Assembly (NCBI GenBank): GCA_003993805.1
Contig: RSEF01000004.1
Location: 7,945,689 to 8,009,688, forward strand
DNA: 64,000 nucleotides
DNA from: Himantopus leucocephalus
Lineage: Eukaryota > Chordata > Aves > Charadriiformes > Recurvirostridae
Reading direction: 5' to 3'
Shown here: positions 1 through 13,249 of the stretch, piece by piece
Layout: each line of letters opens with the position of its first letter
Position numbering within the stretch: the first letter of the stretch is position 1
Made by a program: the position numbers and the translations under genes
Notes under the pieces: model-generated
What the model was told of the DNA's origin: nothing
What the model saw: the letters and a program-made list of their open reading frames with translations, nothing else
Database searches by the model: none

Positions 1-39
1 CTAAACAAAATTGGTCCTGTTTTACCTCAAACCAGGACA
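1..39. mobile_element. ERV LTR terminus cut by the window edge
   Basis: Read on the minus strand, these bases begin TGTCCTGGTTTGAGG and match the sequence starting at 23214 over 39 bases with about four differences. A TGT start is the usual LTR end (LTRs run TG to CA), and TGTCCTGGTT is a common start of avian endogenous retrovirus LTRs as I remember them. The rest of the element lies left of the window. Orientation cannot be fixed from one end, because both LTR ends give TG when read inward. Confidence 0.55.
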
Positions 40-3000
40 ATATCCAATTACCCTTTGGCCAAATATACTAATATACTGAATTACAGAATTTGAAGTAAAG
101 AGTAGGGGATATTAGTTTCAGCAAAATCAGTTTTCAGCACTTTTTTAATATATACGCTGCTGTGATCCAACGATGAAGAAGGAACTATGCTCTGCAATTC
201 ACTGGTGTATCAAAACTGAAGTCTTAAACCATTTGTTAAGTTACTGCTGTATGAAGTGAACTCTTCTCAGATTGGATGGTAATACGTAACTGAGGAGGCA
301 TTTATTTACTATTATGTCAAGCTATGCTTACTTTAATTAGAGCGTGTCTCAAGCAATGAAAAGGAAAATAGACGCGTCAATAGTTTTGCCATTTATATTG
401 ATTCCTAACTTCTAAGGTTGTGATTTCTGACTGAAAGACATAATTACGTCCTGTGTTACTATTGAATCTCTACATTTCTGTCTTATAGCTACAACTGAAT
501 AATTCAGTCAGCTTCAGAAAGTGCTTGAAACTGACTTGCCCCTTTGTTGTTTCAGTTTTGGCTTTTTGTTTTTTTTCTTTTGTTTCATCAACCCTGGGTT
601 TTGTCTTCAGAATAGCAGCTGTTTCCCAAGGCTATTCTAAAATATTCACGATCATATAGCAAAAGATTGCTGAAGTCTATGTTTAAAAATCAAGCAAATA
701 TAAACTTTTAAGAAATGAAGACAGGGAACAACTTATTAAAAAAATACATGTGTGTATCTGCTTGGTATTTGGAAAAAAAGTAGGTATTTTTCAAGTATTG
801 TTCTTCAACATTTCTTTAAAAAACCTCACACTTCTAACAGTTTCTAATAAATAAAGAAATATTTCACAACATGGTGCATTATATTAAGACAGTCATCATT
901 CTTAGTCTGTAGATATTTGCTCAAAGGAGTTGAGTGGCATTGTATATATTGTTTCATGAAGGGTTCAAAACAACTGAAATCACAGTTATTATAGTTGAAA
1001 AAAGTAGCTCAACAGTGATGCCTATGAATAAATGCTATGTCTTCTGTGAACATACATTCTCTTATACCTTAGCTTTTACTTCATAATAGTATAAGCATGT
1101 GCTTGGATAGCTCTAAGATTTTGCTTTTTTTTTTTAATCCAGTGCTATATAAGCTCAGTCTTCGGTTGCAATGTGATTAATCAAATGTTCTTTTGCAGAA
1201 TAAACAGTGTACAGAAACACACTTAACATGCAAAGAAATCTGTCGTGCGCATTGCAGTTAGTAGTTATAACAGAGATAATAAAGGGAGTACATATCATAA
1301 CAGTATTGATCATACGCTGTCAACCTGCATAATTCTGCCTGGTAGTATTTCATACTGTAACACCTTTAAAACACTAATGGGACACATACGGATCCAGCCA
1401 AGACTCGGTTATGAGGCGTATGCTGTGAGTCACCCTTGCTGTAGTAAAGATGAAATCTGACACTGTTTACCATTAGCTTGTGCTCCTCAAAGTGACTTTA
1501 AAAATGTTATTATAGGCTTCCATGTATGTGGTGCAGTGACTAAAGAAACTATATCTAGTGTGCTGAGTCAATTTTTTTATTAGTATTTTGTTTTTTATTC
1601 TTTTGAAATATTCTCTCGCTTGCCTTCCCCGATAAGTCACCCAGGGAATGACTGATACACAATCTTGTCAAGCTCTGAAAGATAAATTGTAATTGCATTA
1701 ATGCGAAAGTGATGCCTTCAGTATGTTTATCCTGGCCTACCTGGTTGAAATTTGGGAAATTGGTCTGTTTTCACAAGAAAAGAGAGTCTCTGTTGATTTG
1801 CAGGAGATGAAGGCAGCAAAACTTATTTTGGCTTTTCAAGACAGCAGATGAGGTGGAAAACCCAGGGGAATCTCTCTCCTTATTGCAAAGACCTTTTTAG
1901 CATAGATGCCTTGCAGAACTGTACTGTTCATGAACTTAGAGGAGGACTGCTCTGACACTCTTATGGCTTGAGTTTCTTTTATTATGTGCCTATTTTGATA
2001 ATTTACTCATTGATGTCCTGCGAGTATTTTCTCTGCTCTGTGTCTGTTCTTTTGCATTGTACTAATTATGTATTATAACTTCCTTTTGTCCTTAAATCCT
2101 CAAAATGATTACACTTCTATTACCCATATGTCTTTTTAATTCTTTATTACACTAGCTGATAGATAATCATAGGGTCAAGTCCTGCTTGTCTTAGTGATTT
2201 TTAGCTGGTAGGAGTACTCTGGATAGCTTATTAAAATATAATATATAGGAAAAATTATTATCGATAAAGAGAACAATTGCCAGAAACTACATTATGAAAT
2301 GTTTGTCTGTTAAAGTTGACTAGCTTAAATATCAATCAGGTCAAACCAAAGAATGAATGTCAGATACTGGCATAGATTTTAAGCAGCAGAATAGAACTTC
2401 ATTTAGCATTATAGTTTCTCTCCCATCTCTTATATAAATCATTTAACCTATTCTAATATGCTGGGCTCCAAACATATGTCTAGTAAACGTCACAAAATTC
2501 ACAGAAACTTGGTGAGACATTTCAGTTTATCAAGTTAATACTTTTTGAGAGGCCAAAGATCTGTTGCAGCATTCCCGATTTGTTCTACACTTGCGAGATA
2601 AACTCTTCTAACCCTTCTGGTCCTTATCTGAAGTGTTACAAAACAACAGCAATTGTGTTGCCACTCAGACTTCTTGTGGTTTTTCAAGTTTCGGTTTTTT
2701 CCTTCCTAACTTCTCATTAAACTAGAAGTCGACTTTTGTATTTGACAAATGAGTTCTATTGCTCTGGAACGCTTGGCTCCAATGAATGTCCTTGTGTTCA
2801 ATTCTCTCCAAAATTACGTTTTTACAATTTTTCTTTTTCCTTAAATGTTTTGCAGAGATAAATTGCATTTCCTCAGAAATGGAGGAATGCCCCCCCCTCC
2901 TCCCAAGTGCCTAGCTGGGGCTTGTCAGCTCATCCGCTACCTACCACTTATGGATTTTTATTTTATATTTGCTTTTTACTCAATACCTGATATGAAAATC

Positions 3001-3119
3001 TTAATTTGAAATAAACTGTAAATTTGCAATTGCGGGTATTCCAGTTTGTTCAGGGGCTATAGTATTAGGACTATAGGCACCAAATGGCTGGGTTTGTGGT
3101 TTTCTTTAATTCTGTTTTT
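40..3119. other. Non-coding unique sequence
   Basis: AT-rich sequence with scattered T runs (about eleven T near 1126) and a C8 run at 2890-2897. I recognise no gene, repeat family or RNA in it. The 71-codon frame at 1245-1460 has no protein-like features. Confidence 0.5.
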
Positions 3120-4382
3120 CAGACAAGATCAGACTGACCTGGTAAACCCTCAGTACTTGGTGGAGTAAGAATGCCAAGTGAAGCATCCTTTACCAAATCT
3201 CAGGCTGCTGAGGCTGGTGGCACTGCAACAGGGCAATTGTTCATCTGAGATGCAAGTATAGTCTAAACCTGGCATTAGTAGTCTCCGAGAAAGCCAGATA
3301 TTTTCAGCTGAGATTTATTTCTTTCTTGTGTTTTCTACCAGATCTTGAATGTATTAAGTTATGCGTGTACTATGCCATATTTCTGTACTAATCTAGGTAC
3401 TATGCTGGCTTCAGTATTTTGTATATAGTACAAAAAAAATAACCTTTCCTTTGAAATTAAATCTATTTGACCATATAATGAGGTGTCCACGGTTTTTGCA
3501 TGACCAGCATTCTAGTCTAGCACTAATATTAGCCCTTAAGTAATTTAGGGCAATTTTTTGTTCATTTGTTTCTTTCAAGTAAATACCGCTGTAACCTACA
3601 TGCGGTATCATCTTCAGTGTATTGTCGTAAATGTGAAAGGGGAGCATACTTGCTTGGTTTCCTTTCAGAGATGCCAGGTAAAAGGCCACAGTAAACTCTG
3701 CAGTGTCCTCTTGATGTTTAGATACAGCAACATAGTTTGGAGTTTCTTTATATTTGCATGCCTGAGAATGAAAAAGACAAAGATTGTTTTATACTGGTGT
3801 GCATTAAAAAAAGGTTCATAGTATGCAATTCTGGGGTCTAGTGTAATCCCTTCTATCAGTGGGTGGTGGTATGAGAACCGGACAAGGAGAGAACACAGGA
3901 AATGCATTTCTTCATCCTGTTCCCACCTCCCCTCCCAAAGGAAAAAAACACAACCCTGTTACCATGGAAAAATCAACATGATAGAGAACTGTTGGATCTC
4001 CAGTACAGTTTTTTTAAATCCAATTGGTTGCATCTGTACTGAGAGGGAACAAATGTTTTGCTGCCTTTGCTGCCAAATAATAGATTATATTTGGAAGCAT
4101 AAGACTAATGAAAAAAAATACAGTTCAGAAACCTAGTGATTGCAAAGCTTCAGGCATAAGAAAGGAAACTGTTAACTTTCCTTGTAAAGAATACCATGCT
4201 CTAAAAATCTAGGTTTTATTTATTTAGATGCAGTGTTAAGTTATATATAATATTGTTTCCTGAGGATTCAGTTTTTCACCGTGGCAGTGATCCCAAGCTT
4301 CATGCTTTCTGCTGGCTATAATTTATCTATTTACCAGCAGCAGCCATCTGCTTGGAAAATCATTAACTCAAACTTGGGCAGA

Positions 4383-4402
4383 GGGCGGGGAGCAAGGGGG
4401 GG
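4383..4402 (+). other. G-rich tract, possible G-quadruplex and GC box
   Basis: Runs of GGG, GGGG and seven G lie within 20 bases and include GGGCGGGG, an Sp1-type GC box. This is the only such cluster in an otherwise AT-rich 10 kb. A TATA-like CTATAATTTA lies about 60 bp upstream and an ATGATG 46 bp downstream. It could be part of a promoter, but no CpG island surrounds it. Confidence 0.35.
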
Positions 4403-5101
4403 AGCGCTGACTAGAAGAAAGCCTTGTCCTGTGGAGAGATAGCAGGCATGATGTTCCTCATTCTCTTTGTATGTTCAGTACTGGTGGACAGCCTTCTTCC
4501 ATAGAAAAGTGATTCCGTACCCCCACGGTACTACTGTACAACGAACCCTGCTGGGGTGTGAGAATCTGAATTGCATTAGGATTTTGGTGTCTCAAAGATT
4601 GTGCTGTTCAGTAAGGGCCTTTCTCCCTGCTACAGCTTGCGGGGTTTTCAACTAACTTACTTGGCTGAACTTGTAGGTTTTGGCAAATTCAAAGGCTGAA
4701 CTTGCTGACCTTCACTACTACTAAGTAAAGTTACCACTTTTTGGCTTTTGTGGAAGTTGAAAAGGGTTTGACATTAGTCAGAAGTGACATGACCTGTAAT
4801 TTAACAAGTTGCTGCTCACCAGCTGAGGTTACCTGCTCTCCACTGCAGGGTGACTCCAGCCAGCGCTCTCCATTTTGCATGTGGAACACACCCAGCACCA
4901 GTATAAGGCTTAGCTGAGGATCAGCAACTCTTCCAACTGAGGTGACTTTGCCATAGGTGACCAAATCATTAGGTCCCCTTCATGGTTTTATTCAGATATG
5001 TGGAATCTGTAGGTTCGTTATTTGGAATTACTAGGTATAGGAATGAAAAAAAGAAAAACAGTTATTCTATTAAGCTCCTTACAAGCAGACATAAAAGTTA
5101 A

Positions 5102-5145
5102 GTGTATACCATAAAATCTTGTTGTGTATACCATTAAATCTTGTT
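5102..5145. repeat. 22-bp tandem duplication, two copies
   Basis: Two adjacent 22-bp units, 5102-5123 and 5124-5145, both starting GTGTATACCAT and ending AAATCTTGTT, differ at one base. This is a simple local duplication. Confidence 0.9.
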
Positions 5146-5907
5146 AAAGCAAGCAAACAAGTTACCCATTTTTCGGTCGTCTGTTCATCATCATGGTAGA
5201 AACATTGATTTGTATCTTTTAGAGATCTATAATTGCAGACCTGTAGCTTAATCTGGCATAGGTGAATGGAAGCACTTTTTCAGTGCTTCTGTAAGAAACT
5301 AGCAGGCTAAATCAATAATGCCGTATGACATAAAGGAGAAAAGAAATATCTTTACAACATCAAGCAAGGGTTTAGCAATCTGATCCACGTTCATGGTATT
5401 GAACGATTCATCAAATATCTGGGCAACAAGCAGTAATTGATTTTTACAGTATCTGACCACCTGACATGAATGTATATGTGTAATATAGTTGAGTGGCATT
5501 CATGCAAATTTTGTTCTGTTGAGTTGCTGGTAGCTGGGAAGATTTTACTGAAATATGCTGTGGTTTATGAATTTATTTTTTTATACAGTTTGTTGGTGAT
5601 GAATGATGTAGGAATTTAAACCCTCACCTTTAAAGATAACCATCTGTTACAAAATAGATCACCGATGTCTTCTTTAGCAGCCTAATGCAGTATGATAAAA
5701 ACTACCGTTACTAAGAACTAACCAATGAACTCTGTGTTACTTACTGCACCAAGAGCAGCCTTAAAAAGCTATATGTTTTATCTTCTGTTAAGACTATGTG
5801 GATGAAGCATTCTTAGAGTGGTGTGCACAGCAGTGAAAAACAATGAGAAATTGGCTTCAGAGACCCAGAGTGCCTGGTAGTTGAAGGTCAAAGTTGCAGC
5901 CTTCTGT

Positions 5908-6040
5908 TGGTTCTAAACAAAGATGGGATTAGCACCTTGCCAGTTCAGCATCCGTGGGCAAGCTGAAGCCTGTNTGGTTCTAAACAAAGATGGGATTAGC
6001 ACCTTGCCAGTTCAGCATCCCTGGTCAAGCTGAAGCCTGT
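5908..6040. repeat. 66-bp direct duplication split by a single N
   Basis: Copy 1 is 5908-5973, a single N is at 5974 and copy 2 is 5975-6040. The copies differ at two bases (CCGTGGGC against CCCTGGTC). A lone N exactly between two copies of the same sequence is what results when overlapping contig ends or two haplotypes are joined without merging. It is probably an assembly artefact. Confidence 0.85.
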
Positions 6041-6244
6041 TTGGCAGCATGTTTTCAGGTGGGTTAATAAAGAAAATACACTTCCTTCCATAGCAATGAG
6101 GCATGTTTTACGTCAGATGTTGGACATTACAAAACCTGTGTNTTTGGCAGCATGTTTTCAGGTGGGTTAATAAAGAAAATACACTTTCTTCCATAGCAAT
6201 GAAGCATGTTTTACGTCAGATGTTGGACATCACAAAACCTGTGT
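6040..6244. repeat. 102-bp direct duplication split by a single N
   Basis: Copy 1 is 6040-6141, the N is at 6142 and copy 2 is 6143-6244, with three differences. It directly follows the 66-bp duplication and has the same structure. The contig between the two N positions is only 167 bases and is fully accounted for by overlap with its neighbours on both sides, so it is best read as a redundant sliver of assembly. Confidence 0.85.
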
Positions 6245-9202
6245 TTATATGATTTTTAAAAAAATACATTCATGGAAAAATGCACTTTCACTCTTTTAAA
6301 AGACTGGATTTCTAAACTTATATTACTCCTAGTATATACAGAATTACTGTAGAATTGTATAAAATAGAACTGATAAAAAAGCAGAATAATAAGTAGATTT
6401 CAAAGACTCTTTTGTGGTTTTTTTTGTTTGTTTGTTTTCCCTTGGATACCTATCTTGACTATAGACATTGTGCTATATTTTTCACTTTGGACAGAGAACT
6501 TCCTAAAAGGAAGTTCAGATGCTGAAAGTTTGCAAGTTGCAAATACTTGATTTGCTTCATCAAATATAAAATAGTGTATTTCATAATGAATTAAATTCTA
6601 AATAGTGGTCTATTAATTGTTCACATGAATTTGAATTTGCTTAATGATATTCTAATTTTCAAAATATATGCTTGGCCCTGCTACTATGGGGACTTCAGGT
6701 AAACACAGTCATAAAAATGCAGGTGTGTTTAGCAGATAAAATAAAACTGCAATAAAAGTGCAGGTGTGCATAGCAGGTTTATCAAGTGACACTTCTATAG
6801 CCTAAAACAAACTGTGTCTTTATGTAAGTTAAGAGGTAATCACTAGTGCTGTGGCTTTCTGATTGCCCTTCCTCCATCATTTTCTCTCCAGCCCCGGAGT
6901 GGCTGTGCCATTTTATCAGAGTATGCTATGACTCACTTCCCCATTTTATTTTTTTCTCGCAGATGGTATCATTTCATCTCATGCTCTGAAAGTGACAAGT
7001 GACACTGTGGCACTGACTTTATTGTATTAGGCTGTACTAACTGTGATGAATATATAATCTGCGTTGCAACTTTCTTTGTCTCTGCCTTACACAGCAGTGG
7101 GTGAAGTAAGAAAACACAGGGAAGCTAATATAAGGCTTCAGATACGACTGCTGTGACTTTGAGCATGAAGGCAGTATCCGTAATATCATTATTGGTCCCC
7201 GTGTAGTAGCACTGATAATGTTTTTTTTTCTGGTGTGCCAGGGAACATAGAGGCGTACAGCTGACTCACTGGCTGACGCTGTCATTTTGGCACACAAAAA
7301 GTCTGTAAAATGCTGCCAGTTCTGTCTTACTGTGTTGGATCTATTTGCCCGGAGCTTTTAAATTCATTTCCAGAGCTGGCGATTTTGGTGGAACTGTAAC
7401 CTATGCATCCCACAACACTTGACTTTTTGAAACTGTGAGACATTGAAGTATTTGATGTGTTGCCGAAGTGAAAAATATTCCAAAACGTAGTGTGAAAGGT
7501 TTATTCTTTTTATGCTGGTGTCATGATAGGCACTGAATTTTGTTGAGGGGGAAAAAATGTGTTGTGAAAGACCTTCACACCACCACCATGCACACTATGT
7601 TTCATCTTTCATCAAGATTTGCTGTGGCTAGCTGATTTAGAAATGGTTTGATGGGTGATGAAAAAGATCTACATCCGTGCTTGGTAACTGGGGAAATCCA
7701 TTACAATGTCTCCATGTGACTGGATCTGATCTTGACTGGGGAGTGTCTCTACTCCATAGTAGAAGGGGATGACAGATGGAGTAGGACCTCAAAATAAAAT
7801 GCGCACAGAGGTATCACTTGGATTAATATCTGGCCACTATTTTTTGATAATGTACACGTAGGCTTTAACAGCCAAGAGTCTGGTCTTCAGCTCTGGAGCA
7901 GTTTTTCTGTATTGTGCTGTTCTGTCTACCCCTATCACTGGCATGCAAGTCCTGAGAGCAACATGCCTTGGAGGCAGTACAAGATATGTTGAAAATATTC
8001 ACAGGCAAAACATTACTGGCCTCACAAATTATTTTTTTTATACTTCTCCTTCTGTAAAGACCTTAAAAAGTCAATTTTCCATCCCCAACAGACTATTATT
8101 TTCTGAGCTTGCTTTCAGTTGAAAGGGATGTTCTGTAGGGGTTGCACTTCCATTTGTGTGTTTGTTCTCTGCAGTGACTTCATTGACCACACAAAAAATG
8201 ATGATTTTTTTTTTTTTCAGTAATTTTTCAAGAGAATCTTCTGAAACTTGGGTTAATTTGGAGAGGGAAGAGGGGTCAAGATAACAACAAAAACCTCTTC
8301 CAGGTAAATAAACACATGTTCTTCCCTGCAGTAACATTTCTCTAGCAACTTCCACTACATAGTGAACTAATGAAGACCTGGAATTTGGTTTTTGTACCTA
8401 ATGATTCTAATAGATATTTTCCAAGCTTTTAACACTCTATAGTGGTGATTAATTAAATAAGCAGGTCTCATAGCTCAAATTGAGAGGCTATTGGCCCAGT
8501 AGAATATAGGGAAATGAGGCACTCTTAATGCTTTGGGTTAAGTGGAAATTCACCTTAAAGGTCAAGGCCATGCATATTGCAGAAAATGGGCTTCTAAATG
8601 CAGTCGTGCAGGACATCACTGGTTGTTCTGACTGATGCTGTCTCAGGATCCATTTCTTCACACTGTTTCATGTAGCAGTGACAAAAGCAATCAAGTCAAG
8701 ACCCAGCCATCGTTAATTTTAAGGGACTCACTGCTGTTGGGAATAGCTTTCTCCTTAGCATTGTTTTCTTTGAGGAATTATAATTGGAGGCCTGGACGGA
8801 TTGTAGAAGACTGGTGAAGATGAGAGTGAGAAAAGTCACAGGCTTGTGTATTTCCAGGAAAGATTTATTCTGCTTTATTTACTGTTTCGCTTGGGAATAG
8901 TTATATATCAACAGGAAAAACCTCGTTGTTCTAATTGCAATGTCTTCTGTGGCAACAGAACTTCCCTGTGGCTGAATTCCAGGGCCCAAAATCAGCAGAG
9001 AACTGCTAATTTCTCTTGCTCTGTCACACCAGAATGAATTTGACCATGTCTTGATGTACTGATCAAACTTCTCTCCAAATACAGGCTTATTGTGAATGGA
9101 ACAAAGTCGCAAGTGCAGCAACTTCAATTTACTTTGCTTCCACTTTATCTTGAAAAAAATAGTCTCTGCCTTCAGGTGAAATCTGAGTGCAAACAGGGGA
9201 AT
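6245..9202. other. Non-coding unique sequence with a 25-bp duplication
   Basis: AT-rich DNA. A diverged tandem pair lies at 6711-6735 and 6752-6776 (25 bp, three differences, both containing GCAGGTGTG). A small hairpin at 6496-6516 has 9-bp arms (GAACTTCCT) around AAA. I recognise no gene. Confidence 0.5.
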
Positions 9203-9303
9203 GTTGGTTAGTGTTGTTGGGTTGTTTGGTTTTTTTTTTAAAGCAATAAAACAAAGCAAGAAAAAAAAACACCAAAAAGAAAAACAAACTACAAACACCC
9301 ATA
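9203..9303. repeat. T/G-rich arm next to an A/C-rich arm
   Basis: 9203-9240 is almost only T and G (TTGGTTAGTGTTGTTGGG and similar) and 9241-9303 is almost only A and C with a little G. The two halves are compositionally complementary and can fold into an imperfect hairpin. Long open frames on both strands here are caused by the low-complexity sequence. Confidence 0.6.
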
Positions 9304-12300
9304 AAGCAGAAATTATGCTTGAATGCAAATATGATTTTGTCAGTTTCTTACGTAAGAAGATCCACAGATGCAAAACGATCATTTTGTCTGAAATCTTGTT
9401 TCAGGAAAGTTTAGTTGTCTTTTTTAGCCTTTATCAATCTTCCAGGTTGCAGGAGGTCTTTTTACACTATCAATATTTTAATGTGTCCTGTTGCAGGGCG
9501 TATGTTGACATTGGAATGAAAGTCTCAACTCATAAATCTGGAGTAACTAATTAATATTCCATATACCAGGTATAATAAATGACTATTTTTTTAATGTACT
9601 GTATTCCTTTACAAAAACATGGAGTTAAAATTCTAACTGCTGCATTAAATTCTGCTTCATAGTTTTGTAAAATAAAGCATGTATATCCATGTAGCTACAC
9701 TACTCGGATGTCAAAGATGCATACCCAAAAGTTAACCGTACCAGAGAAGCACCGTTTCATAAAAGCTAGGGAACTAGAGCAGGAGTGAAGCCCTGGGTCC
9801 CCGATGAGCTTTTATGTAATATTTTCTGACTTTGTAAATCATTTTCAACTGTATGCATACAACAGTATTATTCATTGGTCATCTTTGGGCATAATGTAAA
9901 TAGTTCAGTGAGAGTGTTGTATGTTCGATAGTTTCAAAATACTGACATGCAGTTTAGGGGCAAAATCTCTTCCGCTAGTACAGGGATTAACAGCATATAA
10001 AGTATATATGTGTTTTAAAACATTATATTGAAAATAATATGTTAATATATAGTAATAATATATTAGTTTTAAATATGAGTTATGTGTTAATTCATTTTCA
10101 TACAAGGCATACGGTTTCTCTTCAGAGTGAGCCAAGAAGTGTATCATGTATATCAAAATCATTTGAGGATTGGATGTAATAATCTGGAATGATCCTGTTC
10201 ATAGGAATGCACCAGTTCCTGAACAATGACAGAAAGTTAGGCTATGCAGACTTTTTTTGAAATCATAAATGGGGAATTCACAGTTAATGTTTTCTAGGAG
10301 TCTGGGCAAATTGTTGCAAGAAAACGAATTAAGCTTAAATTAGTTTAACCAGTTGAAAGATGACTTGCCTAATGTACTCTATTATCATGAATAATTCTGC
10401 CCGTTTGCCTGTAAAGTAGTAGTAAATAATGAAAGAATTCAGATCATGGAAATTAGGCAATCTTTCTCTTTGTTTTCATAACTGTGCCTTTGAATCTCAC
10501 TCTGACCTTTAACAAAGGCTCCATATCAACACACAGACAGCATTTGGCTATCGAGGGTGCGGGGTGGTGGTAACACCAAGAGGAAAAACAGGATCATGAG
10601 GTAATGTAGTGAGGAACTTGAGGAACATTTTATTACCTGAATATTGAGCCCTCCTTGGAACTTTTATTTTAATAAATAAATGCAAACAAAATAAAATTTT
10701 AGGAAAAAAAACTGTATGAGAAGCTGCTTTTAGATAATGGAAGAATGCAACAGATTAGTTAGTGAATGCTTTTGTAGCTGGTTTGATGAGGTCAAGTCAT
10801 TGCATAGGGAATTACAACTTTTTCATTACTTTTTTTTTTTTTTTAATTAACAGCCTTGCACTCTTCCAAAGATGCTTTTGGTTGCATGATGGAAGAGACT
10901 GATTCCGTGTAAGCAAATGCTAGGTACTCAACTGGAATGTGAGGGTTATAATGGTTGATGGTTTTGGTGATGTAGAGATTCGGACCCAACACTTGAACCC
11001 ACAGATGAGATGCGCGGTGTTTTTTCCACCATTAGTTCAACACCTTCTTTCTCTCACGCTCTCCAATTTAGCTTGTGCAAAAATTATTCACTGAGATGGA
11101 CAAAAACTACTTCCATTTTTGAAATGGTTATGGCAACTGGAAATGCTACTTTTTTTTTTTTAAACAATATTTTTTTCCCCTTCAGCCTCCCCCTGATACT
11201 GCTGCTGAAAGATCTTTGTCCAAATATATAATAGAAACAAATTGCCAAACTGTGGAACACACAACAAAACAGATTTCTTTTCCAGGGGACTCTACCACAG
11301 ATGAGTGTTCAGCCTCCTGGGAACAAATGACTGTCTCAATTAGCAAGTAGTAAGAGTAAACATGTAGACTAGAACATGATGCTGAGGACAGCGTGTTGCC
11401 AACAAGCTCTAGTCTAATCAGGAGATTTGCCTCAGAAGCGTGCTCCTCATGCAAATGAAAATGGTAATGTGAACACACTCTTATTATGAGGAATGTGTAT
11501 TTTAAGTAACTGTTTTAAGAATGTTTTTTGTCCATGTTTAAATTCTTTGATCTCACAAGTCTGTTACCAATAGCTTCTGGAGATGACAGCAGATACTGAA
11601 CAGAAGATAGATCTGGTCTCCTGCATTTTTCAGGCAGACAGGACTGTGTGCCAGGCCAGCACTGAGCCAAGCAGAAGCTGTGGCCATGTGGGCAATATGA
11701 AACAGAATTTGAGTTAACGCTAGCCTGCCTTTCAGTAGGTTTATTGACTTGATTTCTGTATTGTGCTAACTTAATCTATGCAGCTTCCAGTTGATTTGGA
11801 GTGATGACTGCTGTTGTCTGCAAAATGCTTTCCAGACATATTCCTAAACCTACCAATAAACAGAACCACGGGTGAAAAGTGTGACTACTGAAAGAAAACA
11901 GTGGGTGAAAAGGCAATTGCTAGAGGTTTGGAACCCTAGAGAAAAGGAACAAAACAGATTAAAAGCACAATTAGCCCAAGACTGTAAGAAGATAACCACT
12001 TCAAATTTCTGAAAGGATGCCATTAGTTTTACGGTTGCATAGCAAGATGACTTGGCCAATGAAATTTCTGGAAGCAGAACAGTCCATTCTTTCTAAGATT
12101 AGTTTGTTATTCAAGTTGGTGTATGTAGAGCATTTCTGATCTTATACAGGGCTGAAAAATGTCTTGGTGCACTAATTATGAAATAAATCTTACTTCATTG
12201 TTATAAACAGTACTTCAGCACTATCACCTTCTCTAGGCGGAGTCCCCAGCAATAGTCAGTTTACCAAGATAATGGAATAAAAAGTTACTGTACCCAAAGC

Positions 12301-13249
12301 AAGGCCATACATAAGCCTTTTTGGAGCAGGGGTCTGTGGTGTTTATGTAGGTGATGCCACCTGTGTAACCTTTTACTGGTTCCACCATTTATGCGAAACA
12401 GTAATATAAATGAGAACACACACACACCCCCAGCAGTTATTAGTGAACTGGACAGAGATTCTTTAAAGTATGAGATCACTAGAAGATATGAGCTACTTCT
12501 CACCCACAGATTCATACTAATAGTTCAGAAAACACCCAGAATTAACAGCGTCATTGGTATAAATATCTGGCAGGAGAAAGGTTGTTTATTGTGTAGAAAA
12601 AGTACATGTAGAAAATGCATCTTTTGTCGCCTTGTTTCTTAATATACATTTGAAAACTTTCTATTTCACTGTTAGTTGCTTTGAGCAACATAAGAAAACT
12701 GGTATTTTGCATAGCTTAGTCAATTGAATTATCTGTAAGCTTTATCACAAATATTTAGAGGGAAGGGGAGAAAAATGTGCAAGTCAAACCTTTCTGCCTT
12801 TGAGAGCAGGGACCAAACGGATGTAACAGAAGTCATTGATAAAATGTTCTGTTCAATTGGACTTGTGACAAATGACAGTTGAGTAGGAGTCATTGCAGTA
12901 AATCTAGTGGGATAGTATTCAAAATACTGTCCTTTACTGTGAACGCTTATCAATTTCTCCATAGTTAGATGTATTGCTGAAATAAAAACAATCTATATTT
13001 GTAATGTTGGATTAGAAGCAAAAAGTTACTCTGTTGTCACCATTTAGTCTTGGTAGTGGCTACATAGTGAGAATCTGATGTGGCCAGAACTTGGAGATGA
13101 GGCTGTTCAGGTCTTTCCTTGTAGGAAGCTCTTCAAAGATCAAAACATTTTTAAAATGAAAAAGCCAGATTTATTAGACTAAACATTGAATTACTGAACT
13201 GTTTAAATATATTATATAGGCAAGATAGGACACAACTAGAAAAGATTTA
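9304..13249. other. Non-coding unique sequence
   Basis: AT-rich, with an almost pure A/T block near 10010-10075, T runs near 10830 and 11149, and a short AC run at 12416-12426. I see no gene, RNA or recognisable repeat. Confidence 0.5.

Noticed and set aside
8879..9382. 167-codon minus frame
   Set aside because: It covers the T/G and A/C low-complexity region. The length follows from composition.
12416..12426. AC microsatellite
   Set aside because: Fewer than six units, too short to matter.
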